DNA from: Cryptomeria japonica
Taxonomy: Eukaryota > Streptophyta > Pinopsida > Cupressales > Cupressaceae
DNA length: 64,000 bases
Assembly: GCF_030272615.1 (NCBI RefSeq)
Contig: NC_081405.1
Location: forward strand, 156,186,454 to 156,250,453
Direction of reading: 5' to 3'
Shown: positions 1 through 11,036 of the stretch, in pieces
Layout of the letters: each line of letters begins with the position of its first letter
Position numbering within the stretch: position 1 is the stretch's first letter
Made by a program: the position numbers and the translations under genes
Notes under the pieces: model-generated
The model's database searches: none
Seen by the model: the letters and a program-made list of their open reading frames with translations, nothing else
Told to the model about the DNA's origin: nothing

Positions 1-579
1 CAAGCTAAAAGACAAAGAGCTCATTGCAAAAATGTTATAGAAGAGGTACAGAAAGCTATAGCTATTGGCAAAGTTAAACTTGTCAAATTTATTGTTGAGT
101 TGACTCCTCAACTCAAGCACATTCTTTATTTATTTCAGAAACTCTGCACATTTTCTTTATTCATTAAAGACATTAAAAATAAAACAAAGGCAATTGAGAA
201 AGAGATCACCAATCTCTCAAATAAGTTGACCATAGAGCCAAATTCAGTTCAGAATTTCTATACAAGGTTACAATAGCTCATGGCTCAACAATTGGACCTA
301 AGAAATGAAGAACACAAGATCAGGATGGACATAATGACACTTTAGACATTATTCCTTCCTCATCTTTCATCCATCCAAGAACAGATCAACCGAGCCACTT
401 CCTTATGTACTACACAAGAGGGAAGCACTCTAGATGGCTTAATATCATTATTGACTGATATTCAAGCACATAATTCTTTAATGGACAGTGTAAAGATTGC
501 ACTCTCTGTCACTCTCACCGAAGCCCAGACCAAGTACAAATCAATTTTTGACCAGTTACCACCCCCGAATGGTAATTAA
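1..579 (+). pseudogene. C-terminal part of a Sirevirus-type 3' ORF (element C)
   Basis: Reading frame 1 is open from the window edge to a TAA at 577-579 except for TAG stops at 274-276 and 343-345. The product is rich in Lys, Glu, Gln and Leu and looks coiled-coil-like. It aligns by eye with the end of the minus-strand 3' ORF of element B (13821-14566): both have an L-P-x-L start, then T-Q-E, then S-x-F-D close to the stop. It lies just upstream of several polypurine tracts and an LTR, so it is the last ORF of a copia element whose 5' part is outside the window. Function is unknown. Sireviruses can carry an extra ORF after pol, sometimes called envelope-like, but I see no membrane segment here. 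The assignment by position and homology is fairly firm; a function is not. Confidence 0.6.
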
Positions 580-945
580 GTTTTGATGTTTGTCAAAAAG
601 GGGGAGTGATACAGTATTGGGGGAGTGATATAGTATTCAAAGTATCAAACAAAAGGACTATAGTATACAGGAGGAGTATACCGTGCAGAGTAAGCAGAGT
701 ATCCAAGAGCAGTGAACTGAGTAGTAAACAAAACAGTAAGCAAAGAACGAGAACAAATCACCGAGCATACAGAATCAAAGTTTTGTACAATATATCAATA
801 AGGGGAGTATATCCGGATTTACTATTTTCATTGACTATTATATATATTGTTAGTATAGTCAAATTTTGCAAGTATATACATTATTGAGTTATAACTTTGA
901 AAGTAGTTTTTGTCAAACATCTCAACTAATGTCAAAAGGGGAGAT
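580..945 (+). promoter_or_regulatory. 3' untranslated region with multiple polypurine tracts (element C)
   Basis: Three G-rich purine tracts precede the LTR: about 594-606, 616-626 and 934-944. The last one abuts the LTR start TGTTAC and is the probable plus-strand primer. Repeated polypurine tracts before the 3' LTR are a described hallmark of Sireviruses. The AT-rich stretch between them has no convincing gene. Confidence 0.6.
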
Positions 946-2109
946 TGTTACTACTTATCAAGTTGCCATTAGTTTTATGTCAAAGTTATTCTATATACTC
1001 TAGTCGGTTACTACTACTGAAATATTCAGTCGGTATGAACAATCCAGTTGGTTATTGAAGAAAGTAGTCTCAGAATGTAGTATACACCGAGCTGTCTACC
1101 GAGTATCATTCCATGTCTACCGAGTAGCAAAGATGACACACCGAGTTGATATACACCGAGTGAAATGTGTTACCAGATTCATTGAACCTAGACATACATA
1201 TAAAAACATGTTACAAGATCGAGGAACATCTAACCATTATCACATTGGAAATTGCACTTAAAGATTGTGTATGATTTTGAGGTCATCTAACCAATGAAAT
1301 ATTTTGCATGGTTATTCATTTGATAAAACATGTTTGTAAGATCGAAGCAATGAAAGGATCACCGTCATAAGAGATCTATTTATACAACATGGATTAAGAT
1401 AAGAAATATGCATGTAGCATGACAAAAAGGAAGATATAGAGATATATGAAGCAAGACATGTGAAAGCACCAAGTGTTATGACTGTTACAGAGACATAGAG
1501 GTCACCGAGAAGGATTTCAGAGAACAGTCAAAGAACAAAGTAAACAGAAGGGTTTACTGAGTTACTATATGGGTTACCAAGGTATGCTATAAGCAAGGTA
1601 ATCTAATTCTGAGCACATAGAATCTGTTATAACATTCCAGATGTAAAGTTGTAGATAATTGTAATGATTTATTGTAATATTTTGAAGTTGTAAGAGAAAC
1701 CTTTAACAGGGTAAAAGACTCTAATCAAGTCTATAAATTGTAAAGCCTCTAACCAGGTGCAACATTTAGATTAAGTGTTGTAAAATCCTTTAGCAAGGTA
1801 GATCTAATAGATCTTGTTACTCCTAACAGGGTAAGCTATCAGAAATAGCTAAACATGTAGCTCTAACCGAGCACTCTTTATTATTGCAGTAGTGAAGTTG
1901 TGGGTGCCATCCCCATTGCAATTTTTCTCTCTAACCAAGAGTTTCTGCATAACTAAAATATATGTGTTATGGAGTGAATCATGTATGATTGTTATCTATT
2001 TGTTTTAGCTTTATATTATGTTACTGCACTATTCAGTTTATGCATAACAGTAAAGTTATTATTGAAGAAATTTTTTGAAGTACTGATTCATCCCTCCCCT
2101 CTCAGTACA
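946..2109 (+). repeat. 3' LTR of copia element C (right edge tentative)
   Basis: It begins TGTTACTAC directly after the polypurine tract. Near its right end is a C-rich run followed by CTCTCAGTACA (about 2088-2109), which resembles the terminal block of the solo LTR ending at 17973 and, as a reverse complement, of the LTR of B at 12332. That suggests an LTR of about 1.16 kb ending at ACA. The repeated short word ACCGAG at 1087-1160 is typical of its low-complexity U3. No primer-binding site follows, as expected for a 3' LTR. The TSD cannot be tested because the 5' LTR is outside the window. Confidence 0.55.
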
Positions 2110-2874
2110 TTAGCTTTCCATATTGGGCCTAATATGCACTGCTTCAATATAGCATCTACAATGTTGGATTCAGTACCAGTTTAGGCTCTGACCATGAGTG
2201 CCAAACACCTTCATAACCTTTCCTTCAACCTTTAGATGATGTTTGCGTGATTCGCATAAGGATCTGCTTCTTTTCGCTCTTCATAATGATCTCCAATATT
2301 TGCACACACTCATAATGATCTTCAAATAAGATCTTACAATTATATATACAAAACCTAAGACCTCATGATTAGGTCAGCTCCCTAAAGATATTACATTTAC
2401 AAAATAAATCTTGATGCAATACAATATGTTGGCCTCAATACATTTATACATTATCCAATCAATAAACCATTTCCAAAACATGTTGTGCTGATCTGGAACA
2501 TGATATCTTGTACCGGTCCATAACCTAGAACTATCTGTTGGTAAAGGCAAATACGTAAACTAGATCAGACTAATAAGCAAAAAACAAAACGTAAACATCC
2601 AATCCATGTCTTCGAAATAACCAAATGATCTCTAGATGATAACAAGTCATCATCAACTTCCTGAGTTGTCGGTGAAACATATATCCTACTGGTGAAACAT
2701 ATACTGGTGAGTGTGCATAAGCCAATATCCATATCGAGACCACAATGTGTCGGTTCAACAACAAACCAATATAACTAGAGTGCCAAATCAACAATATAGA
2801 CCTCCAAAAAAATAAGTGTTGACATCAATGACAAAACCAATACAACACATGACGAAGTCATCCATAATGCCAAA
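2110..2874 (-). repeat. Probable truncated 3' LTR of copia element A, with unassigned flank on the left
   Basis: The right end (about 2861-2874, reverse complement TTTTGGCATTATGG) matches the LTR start of B and abuts a reverse-complement polypurine tract. The G-rich block expected at the left end of such an LTR was not found, so the left edge is decayed or truncated. No gene is visible in this stretch. Confidence 0.4.
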
Positions 2875-3221
2875 AATCTCCCCCTTTAGCATTGATGGCA
2901 ACACTAGATGGAAAAATATCTAAGTGCCAAAAACAAAATGCCAAATACCAACAATCTCCCAAAATAGATCAATAAAAAGTTCTATACCAAAACAGAAACA
3001 ATATAACCAAAACCAAAATACATCTCTCCCCAATCTTCAAAGTACAATGTTTTTCTATAGACATCTCTCCCCCTTTGACATGAAATGCCAAAGTAGTCAA
3101 GAATCAAAATTAGAACATGACATAAAACTAACTACTCCCCCTGAGCAATAGCTCTCCCTCATCAAAGCCGAAAAAATATTTTTCCGCTAGTCCCTGCCAT
3201 TTTGATGTCAATCTTTATCAT
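2875..3221 (-). promoter_or_regulatory. 3' untranslated region with repeated polypurine tracts (element A)
   Basis: On the plus strand there are CTCCCCCTTTAG near 2878, CTCCCC near 3005, CTCCCCCTTTGACA near 3065 and CTCCCCCTGAGC near 3135. Read on the minus strand these are several polypurine tracts between the pol stop and the 3' LTR, the Sirevirus arrangement. Unlike B and C, there is no room here for a long 3' ORF. Confidence 0.6.
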
Positions 3222-4429
3222 TCAAGTCTCTGCCGGTGTGGTGATTACCCCAATCTTCTCTCTAAGATATTCAAATATTTCCTTAGGAAAAAGCTTTGTA
3301 AAAATATTTGCAATTTGCTCTTTAGTGTTCAAATAAACCAATCTCACTTCATTTGCTTCAACATTTTCTTTCAGAAAATTATACTTAATAGAAACATGTT
3401 TTGTTTTTAAGTGAAATACCGGATTCTTTGATATATCTATTGCTGCTGAATTATCACAATGAATAATTATCGGTTCATTGTATTTTACCTTTATATCCTT
3501 CAACATTTTCTTGATCCATAATACTTGAGTGCAATTAGTTACTGCTGCAACATATTCTGCTTGTCCTGTAGATAACGATGCACAAGTCTGCTTCTTGTTG
3601 ATCCATGAAATTAATCTTTTGCCAAGAAAGAATGCACCGCCAATGGTACTCTTCCTGTCATCCACATCTCCTGCCCAATTTGCATCTGTATATGCACATA
3701 ACTCAAAATTGTCATCCTTAGGATACCATAAACCAAGATTAGTTATGCCTTGTAGATACAGGAAAATCCTTTTTACTGCAGTTTCATGATTTTCTTTAGG
3801 ATTGCTTTGAAATCTTGAAACAATACACACTGCATTCATTATATCAGTTCTGGTTTGTGTCAAATATAGTAACCCTCCAATCATAGATTTGTACCTTGTC
3901 AGATTTATAGGAGCTGAATCATCCTTTAATGTCAATTTATCAGTTGTAGTCATAAGAGTGCTTGTCGATTTGGAGTTTTCCATTCCAAATTTCTTCAAAA
4001 GTTCCTTCAAGTATTTTGTTTGACATTTGAATATACCTTTATTTATTTGAGAAATCTACAAACGTAAATTTTTTTTTATCTCTCCAATCATAGACATTTC
4101 GAATTCTTCCTGCATCTTGTTAGCAAAGTCTTTACATAACCCTTCTTCTCCTCCAAAAATGATATCATCCACAAATACTTCAATAACCAAAATGTCATCA
4201 TTGGTAATTTTATAATACAAATTACTGTCATCATTACCTTTTGTGTATCCGAGCTTTAGAAGATATTTATCTAGTCTAGCATACCAAGCTTTGGGATCTT
4301 GCTTCAATCCATATAAGCTTTCCTTAACGTGCAAACCATATCCTTATCATCTATAAATGAAAATCCATCAGGCTATTCAATGTAAACTTCTTCTTCAAGA
4401 TCTCCATTCAAAAATGCATATTTTACATC
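3222..4429 (-). pseudogene. Ty1/copia pol remnant: reverse transcriptase and RNase H (element A)
   Basis: The minus strand encodes the end of a copia polyprotein. Upstream to downstream it shows the AFLNG(D/E)L region cut at the right edge, a PDGF block, SLYGLKQ, the RT catalytic box as FVDDIIFG, then RNase H with YTDANWAGD, the SLST-x-x-AEY box, an HCDN box and a terminal HVSIKYNF / IFTK segment. Lesions are TAG at 4373-4375, a 1-base frameshift near 4325 and TAG at 4056-4058. The usual AEAEY box reads GQAEY, so a conserved Glu is Gln. Element G1 is inserted at 4430; reading resumes for a few codons at 12308-12331, where element B is inserted. Integrase and gag would lie beyond the right edge of the window. 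It is a dead pol fragment. Confidence 0.9.
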
Positions 4430-5694
4430 TGTAAAGCGGAAAATCGCGATCGAACCCTAGTTGCTCTCCCCTCTTCCAACTCCAAGGAGAGAGAAGGGAG
4501 ATTCACTAGGGTTGATGGTTTTCCCTTAAGGGAGAGACTTTACATTCAAAAGAGGGGTTGAAACCCACAAGATCCAATCCCACACAATGCAAGATTGGAT
4601 GCTAAATGTGTTTCAAGGGTTAAGACAGCAAGGCTACCCTCTTTTGTAAAGAATGTTGATAGAAGAATTAAGCTAGGAATGCATAGAAAGTGACAAAGAT
4701 TCGCTTATAAACTGAGATGGGGATATAGGATGAAGCTGCGGACCTGGAATTAGCAGTAAAATGTCGATACGGCGCTGCCCTGCAAATTTGAGCAAAAGTT
4801 GTCAGGACGATGGCGCCCGGTGCCACGGTCCTCCGAAAAATCCGCGAAACGAAGGGGGATCTGTTCGTCTCTGCACAAGGATTCCAGATCTTCAATTTCA
4901 GCCGCGTACCTGCAACCTACACACAGAAAAGCGAAGACAATTGGGGGGTTAGGGATTAGGGGTTTGCCTTTAGGTCAAACCCCGGTTTTGGAATTAACCA
5001 AGAAATGAGCAATGCTGTAAATGTAAATGTCTGTAATGTAAAACAAGTACTAATACCTTGTTGTAAGGATGTTTGTATCCTTATGTGTGAAGGTATAGAT
5101 GTTGTATGTTGTATGTTGTAGTAGTATGTAGTAAGTGATCTCCTCTTCAATGGTTGAATCCTTGTCTTGAATGCAACACTTAGCCTTGAATGGAGACTTA
5201 GAATGATCAATTTCTTGAAAGAATGCTTGAATGCTTGAATGCTTGAGTATAGTTTTCACGCCTTTTCCCTCATGTATGTATATATCCAAATGAGAGAGGA
5301 AAATGTAGTTTATATACTTGCCAATTAGGGTTAAAAGACTGATTTTCCCGACCTTAGGCCGACCAGGAAAGATAATTTTCCAATTTGCAAACATAAAGAC
5401 CCGAAGTCCAAAAGAGACCGGGCCCAAAATAGGACCCAAGGACCAGGGCGCTGGGCGCCATGGTCCTGGGGGACCAGGGCCGCCCTGGTCCTGAAGGACC
5501 AGGGCACTGGGCGCTCTGGTCCCACCTCCCGGGACAACAGGGTGCAAAGGAGGTTCAGGCCAGGGTGCAAGAAAATGCAGTTTTCAGTGTCATAATCAAG
5601 TTTCGGGGTCTCCATTCAGGTTGCGTGTTGCGTCGCCCTTGTGAAGACCAAAATGCAGTCGAAATTGCAAGTGTCACAATTTTAGGACGCTACA
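4430..5694 (-). repeat. 3' LTR of G1
   Basis: It starts TGTAAAGCGG and ends GGACGCTACA, matching 11037-12307. On the minus strand a TATATAAA box lies at 5309-5316 and is kept in all four LTRs of this family. A GC-rich block at about 5440-5535 contains imperfect inverted copies of GGACCAGGGCGCTGGGCGCC-type units. Apparent ORFs in the block are by-products of its repeats. Confidence 0.9.
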
Positions 5695-6437
5695 TTTAGC
5701 CCCCACTTTAGCGGGAGTATGTATGCTCATACTTCCGGTAAAGTACAAGGAAACAATATTGAAAGACTTTCACCACATCAAAGAGGCAAGATACACCAAG
5801 CCCCCAGTGGACTAAGGATCTTATGACTTCGATTGACAAAGTAAAAGGGAAGATCACGAGGGAGAACCATGACTGTCAATAGTAAGGTTCCCTCACTATG
5901 AGTCATGCAAGAGAAATACCGAAAATTTTCAAGGCAAAGCTGAGTTCTCCAAGAAATTTTCATGTATCTTGAAGGGATAGACAGGGTGTATGCCCCCCTA
6001 CGTTAAAGCGATTGCACACGCCTCAATGGGGGTGATTGCTTTAAGGTAGTGATAGATATAAGAATGAGAAAGGAAAGGAGCACGTTATCACAAGGATTTA
6101 GCCCCCAAGTGTGAGATAAGCCCAAGGATAATAGACACAAAACACAAAGAACAAGGTGACTTCGCTTTCCTCGGGGTCAGTATGCTGTATGATAATTCAT
6201 GTATATATATCATATGTATGTATGCATAATTGTTCTTCATTCCCCAATCAAGGAAGGTCACCTAGAAGAAGGGAACACATGTGTCTTTTGAGTCAACATG
6301 AGAGAGACCAAAAGAGATCTCAATGCTTTGCATCGTCCTCAAGTAGACAACACCAAGGACAACAAATAGAAGAATGAGAATAACGTATAGAAGAAGTAAC
6401 ACAAGAGAGGAGGAGAGAATCTGCTATGCTAATGTAA
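5695..6437 (-). other. 3' untranslated region and polypurine tract of G1
   Basis: Next to the LTR the plus strand reads TTTAGCCCCCACTTTAGC, so the minus strand has a short polypurine tract before the LTR start. The remaining about 700 bases have no ORF that I can support; the same stretch is kept in G2 at 44479-45210. Confidence 0.6.
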
Positions 6438-9400
6438 CTAGTCTAGCACGTCATCTACCCCACGATCTTACTGATCAATGTTTCGGGAAGGTAGGGAACA
6501 CGCTAGAGGAGGAACATCCAACACAGCAGATGGAGCTATCACAAGATCCAAACAAGGGCTATGTTCATGTTCCAAGCAACGTTGTTCTTGTCTAGGAGCT
6601 AGGATAAGTGCTTTAGAAAATTTATTAGATAAATGGTTATCAATATCAACAAGTTCATATTCACTATCAGAAGCAAGAGGAGTAACATGAATAACATTTT
6701 CATCTATAGCATCATCAAGATTTATAAAAATAGGGTCTTTAATTCGCACAGGATCAAGACCATCATGCATCTTATGTTTTGGAGATTTTGGAGAAAATGG
6801 AATAATGCTTGTTGAAGGTGTTTTTGGAGATTGCAAAGTTTGAGAAGCAGCTGCTTGAGCTCTAAGACGACGCTTTCGTCGACGTTCGCGTGCAGAACGA
6901 TTTCGTCTAGTCTTAGTAGGAAGTGGAGAAGATTGAGGAGGAGGAATGTTCTCATCCTTATCACTTGGGTGTTTAGGTTGTGGTCTCTTAGGCTGAACAA
7001 TAGGAGAAGAAGAAGGTCTCTTCTCTCTATAGAAGAAAGGAGGTGGAACTGCTCCATATAAAGGAGGAATATTTAGTTTAGGAAGGAGACCAAGTCCATC
7101 ATGACGAGGAGGGATAGGTCTACTTTTAGGAAGTTTATTAGATATAGACATAGTCACATCCATAGGGATGGGTTGGGAATCTTCTTGAGGAAAGACATTA
7201 GTTTTATCTTTCAAAGGAAGAACTTCCTTCTCAAGAACGATAGGAATATCAAGTTTGGGTGTTCTAGGTTCACTTAAAGATAGGATCATATCTGTTTTCC
7301 ACTTTTGATAAGATTTGAAAAGATGATCACTTCGCGGAGGAAGAGATTGGAATTGTTTAGGCCAAAAGTAATCAATAGGAACGCTAGAAGTTCTTTCAGC
7401 TGGTTTAAAGAGACTATGATTGACAATAACAAATTCACCATTATGGGGAAATTTCAAACACTTATGAATAGGAGAAGCAATAGCTTTCATGGAAGATAGC
7501 CAAGGATAGCCAAGCTTCACACGAAATTGTTCGGAAGATGGAATAATAGCAAAGTTCACATCAAGGGATTTGTTATGGACCTCAATAGGGAATGTAATAG
7601 AACCAATTGCAGGAGAAGAAAATGCATCAAATAGTTTCACAATCACATCTGTTTTGTCATATATAACTTGATTCAATTGCAAAGTAAAAAGAAATTCTTC
7701 AGTAATGACATTAACCATACAAGAAGGATCAATAAGCACTCCACGGCAAGGTGTGTTCTTGACTTTTGCAACTATATATAAAGGACCATCAGGTGCCCTG
7801 ATAGTTTCACTGGAATCAAATGTGATGGAAGGTTCTTTAGGGATTTCTTGCTGCTCTACAAAGTTAATCACATTTGGAGTCATAGACACAAGACCATCAG
7901 ATGAAAAAGAGGAATCATTAGTCTCAATCGCATTAGAGGTATGAGAAGGTAATGGATCAGTGAAAATCTGAAGATTTTGATTAGGAGGAGCTACAGATGT
8001 ATTGCCTTTATCATTCACTCTAGAAACAGAAATAGTATTATTATCAATCAAATCTTGAATTTTACCCTTTAAAGAAAAACATTTTTCAGTATCATGCCCA
8101 GGCTGACGATGAAATTGACAAAAAGCTTTGTTATCAAAATAAGGTGAAGTAATCTTTGCAGGATCAATTTTCCTTATAGCAGGAAGAGTAAGCACATTTT
8201 GTTCCAATAACTTATTCATAATACTATGCAATGATTCATTCAAAGGAGTATACTTTCTTTCTTTCTTGAAAAACTTAGAAATAGGAGGCACACCTGATGC
8301 TACATTCACATTGTTGTTGATGATGTTTTCATTGAATTTGATGGAATCTCTGTTCGGTTTAAACTGCCCAAATGGTTGTTGACTGCTATCACCCTTATCA
8401 CTCGGAGCCATAGGATGTGATTGTTCCATTTGACTCACAGTCAGTTGATAATTGTGAAGAGTTGCACACAACTGTTGGAAAGAAGTAAAATCAGAAAATA
8501 GAAGTTTGTCTCGAATATCTTTTTGTAAATTAAAAATAAAGATTCTTTGAATATCATTGTCAGGCACTGGAAAGGAAATTTGAGCATACAAATGCTTATA
8601 TCTACCAATGAAATCAGTCACTTTTTCTTTAACACCTTGTTTGCAATGCATTAAATCAATCAAAGTAACTTTAGGACTTATATTGTTTTGAAATTGTTGA
8701 ATGAAAGCATTTGCAAGTTGTTCGAAAGAAGTAATAGAATAGGAAGGCAACGAGAAATACCATTGTAGGGCTTTGTCTCTTAATGTTCTAGTAAACAATT
8801 TTGCAAGCAACCTTTGGTCATAGGCAAAATCGGTACATATTGTTTGAAAGGTCTTAACATGTGTTAGAGGATCACCCTTACCATTATAAAGCTCCAAATG
8901 TGGAATTTCAACATGTTTAGGGGGAATAGCTCGAACAATATCAACAGAAAGTGGGCTCGCAACATCAAATGTGGGCACACTAAACTTAGATTGATTCATA
9001 GAGGCAATTTGTTGCTATAAAGAAGAGACAGTTTGTGCAAGATTGTTAATGGTCGCTTCAGTCGAAGAGTTCATATTAGATATGTTAGATTGAGATGGAG
9101 GTGTTATGTTGTTGAAAGAAGGTAAAGAGTAAGGTGGTGGGACTCTATGATAATTAATCATAGGAGATGATTGGACAGGAGGAACACTACAAGGAGGAAT
9201 GGAATGGTTAAATGAATTGCCCCCTTGCATCATGTTCATTTGTGGAGATGTAATAGGGACACTCATTGAAGGAGTGAATGAAGAAATCGGATTGAATGAA
9301 GAAAGAGGGTTAATTGAAGAGGAAGGATTGCCCCCATGACTGGTGATCACAGGAGGAATGTCTTGTGTAGAAGTAGCCATTATGTTTGATGTAAAGGTAG

Positions 9401-9854
9401 GTATGCTAGCAATAGAAGTCATCAAAGGAATAGAATGATTGACTTGAGTAGGAGGTTGTGTATAACCCATATTTTCAGCACAACTCTTCATAGGCATCAC
9501 ATTCGAATCCACAATGTGTGCAATACCACGCAAAATATCAATTCCATTCTTATCACTTTGAAGCATACGTTTTAAACCCTCAATTAAAGGAAGAGCTTGA
9601 CTATCGGGGTATTCTTGAGACATCCATTGTCGAAAATCGTCAAATTGGTTATCCAATTTTGAAAGTTGTTCTTCAGAAACCTCATGGAGAGCTTCTTCAT
9701 CATTAGGAGGATTAGAGGAATTACCCATGTCCTTGTTAAAAAGGCTATTCAAATTAGGTTCCATTTCCTCGGTAATTAAACCTCAGAAAGACTTAATTCT
9801 ATGGCTTCGTCTAACGGGAATAGTGTAAGTAGGGCTTATTGTTGTAAAACTCAT
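6438..9854 (-). pseudogene. gag-pro polyprotein of G1 (nonsense-mutated)
   Basis: One frame of about 1,139 codons runs from ATG at 9852-9854 to TAG at 6438-6440. It contains an Asn/Pro/Ser-rich N-terminal third; a retrotransposon gag core with HLELYNGKGDPLTHVKTF, LRDKALQWYFSLP and FIGRYKHLYAQ; a CHHC-type knuckle CQFHRQPGHDTEKC typical of Tat-lineage gag; an aspartic-protease-like fold with VLIDPSCMVN where the family has D-G/S-G; and a C-terminal Pro-rich tail with a very basic RRNRSARERRRKRRLRAQ stretch. Stops break it: TGA at 9783-9785 (Arg CGA in G2), TAG at 9015-9017 (CAG in G2) and TAA at 6468-6470. The protease Gly is missing in both copies, so proteolysis is doubtful. Nothing RT-like follows. 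Confidence 0.85.
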
Positions 9855-10087
9855 GCATTAGAGAGGGAGAGAAAATCTTGATTTTAGAGGTAGTAATTTT
9901 CAGTAAAATCAGCCAATCTTCCAGATTTAAGCTGTTAAATACAATCAGGACAATCTCCCGAAATTTCAGAAAAAATGTCAGGGACCGTGGCGCTTCGGAG
10001 TGCACACGGTCCCGACAACTTTTTTCGAAATTTGCAGGGATGAAAGTTATGATGATTTTGGAGCTAATCTGAAAAAATTGAGTGGTT

Positions 10088-10870
10088 TTACGATCTGTAG
10101 ATAGGCCAAATTAAAGTTGCAATCTCGAAATTGAACCCTACCAAGATTGTCGAAAAATGCAAAAATTTGAATTTTGAAAAAGAGAGGGAAACTGAAATTT
10201 TGAATTTTATGATTTTAGAGGGAATACCGAAAGCAATGCAAGTTTTGAAATTCAAAAGTTCACTCAATTTCACGCAAAATTCAATTTTGAAAGCGGAAAT
10301 TGAAGTTGTTGTAATTAAGCACTTAATTTCAAAAGTCACAAATTGCAAGAATTTAAATAAAGCACTGAAATTTTGAATGAATGATAACACACTTTTCAGA
10401 TTTAGGATAGTAAGAACACAATTTTGACACAAAATTTCAGTTTCACCAATTTTTGAATGTTTAGAAGCCTTAATCCAAGCAATCACAAGACCAACTTTGA
10501 CTGTAATTTTGAAGGTGTTAAAATTGATAAAATCAGCCAAAATTCTGGATTTTAGCAGGAAAATATAGTAAGATCTCGCTCCCAAAATTTCGGAAAAAAT
10601 GTCGGGGACGATGGTGCTCGGAGTGCACACGGTCCTTGCAACTTTTTTCCAAATTTTCAGGGATGAAAGATATTGTAATTTTATTGCGGAATCCAAAGTT
10701 ACAGCTGATTTGGAGATGTTTTGATTAGTGAAATTGTCAGACAAAGGTTGAATCAAGAGGGTTTCAAAAATTAGGGTTTTGACACTTAACCACTTAATTT
10801 TCAAAATTAAAGCATAGATATGAATTGATAATTTGTAATAGAAGGGTAGATCTGAAACAAGCATTAACAT
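10088..10870 (-). CDS. Leader ORF of G1, 260 codons, unknown
   Basis: An open frame between the primer-binding site and gag, on the element's coding strand, rich in Phe, Leu, Ile, Lys and Ser. No domain is recognised. What supports it is that G2 keeps an ORF of exactly the same length with the same start and stop (48888-49670), although both gag frames next to it have stops. Ogre elements, also Tat-lineage, carry an ORF1 upstream of gag, so position gives a loose parallel. Against it: composition is biased by the AT-rich DNA, and the sequence includes a duplicated non-coding-looking block. It may be untranslated. Confidence 0.3.
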   Translation of the reverse strand: MLMLVSDLPFYYKLSIHIYALILKIKWLSVKTLIFETLLIQPLSDNFTNQNISKSAVTLDSAIKLQYLSSLKIWKKVARTVCTPSTIVPDIFSEILGARSYYIFLLKSRILADFINFNTFKITVKVGLVIAWIKASKHSKIGETEILCQNCVLTILNLKSVLSFIQNFSALFKFLQFVTFEIKCLITTTSISAFKIEFCVKLSELLNFKTCIAFGIPSKIIKFKISVSLSFSKFKFLHFSTILVGFNFEIATLIWPIYRS

Positions 10871-11021
10871 TTAGACATTTCACAAGTTCAATTACTAAAA
10901 AGAAAATTTAGGGTTTTTATGCAATTAACCTCTAAAATTTTGCAAAAGATCAAACATGGAAATGTAATCGAGGAATCCAATTTTCAGATCTAACTATGAA
11001 TAATCAGAAAGGATGTTCACA

Positions 11022-11033
11022 TCGGGTTCACCA
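11022..11033 (-). promoter_or_regulatory. Primer-binding site of G1
   Basis: Three bases inside the LTR end, the minus strand reads TGGTGAACCCGA. It starts with TGG, as expected for pairing with a tRNA 3' CCA end, and is identical in G2. I did not assign the tRNA. Confidence 0.6.
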
Positions 11034-11036
11034 AAA

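Larger units (their letters stand above)
9855..11036 (-). other. 5' leader of G1
   Basis: This AT-rich stretch lies between the primer-binding site and the gag start. It carries two diverged copies of a block of about 170 bases (about 9890-10070 and 10510-10690), each centred on a GGAGTGCACACGGTCC motif. The minus-strand 260-codon ORF described separately lies within it. Confidence 0.6.

Noticed and set aside
606-1261. Short plus-strand ORFs near the LTR of C
   Set aside because: They cross the polypurine tracts and U3 repeats; no motif, and position argues for untranslated sequence.
5050-5615. 165- and 94-codon minus-strand ORFs in the LTR of G1
   Set aside because: They lie within the LTR and its GC-rich repeat; partner LTRs do not keep the frames equally, and there is no domain.
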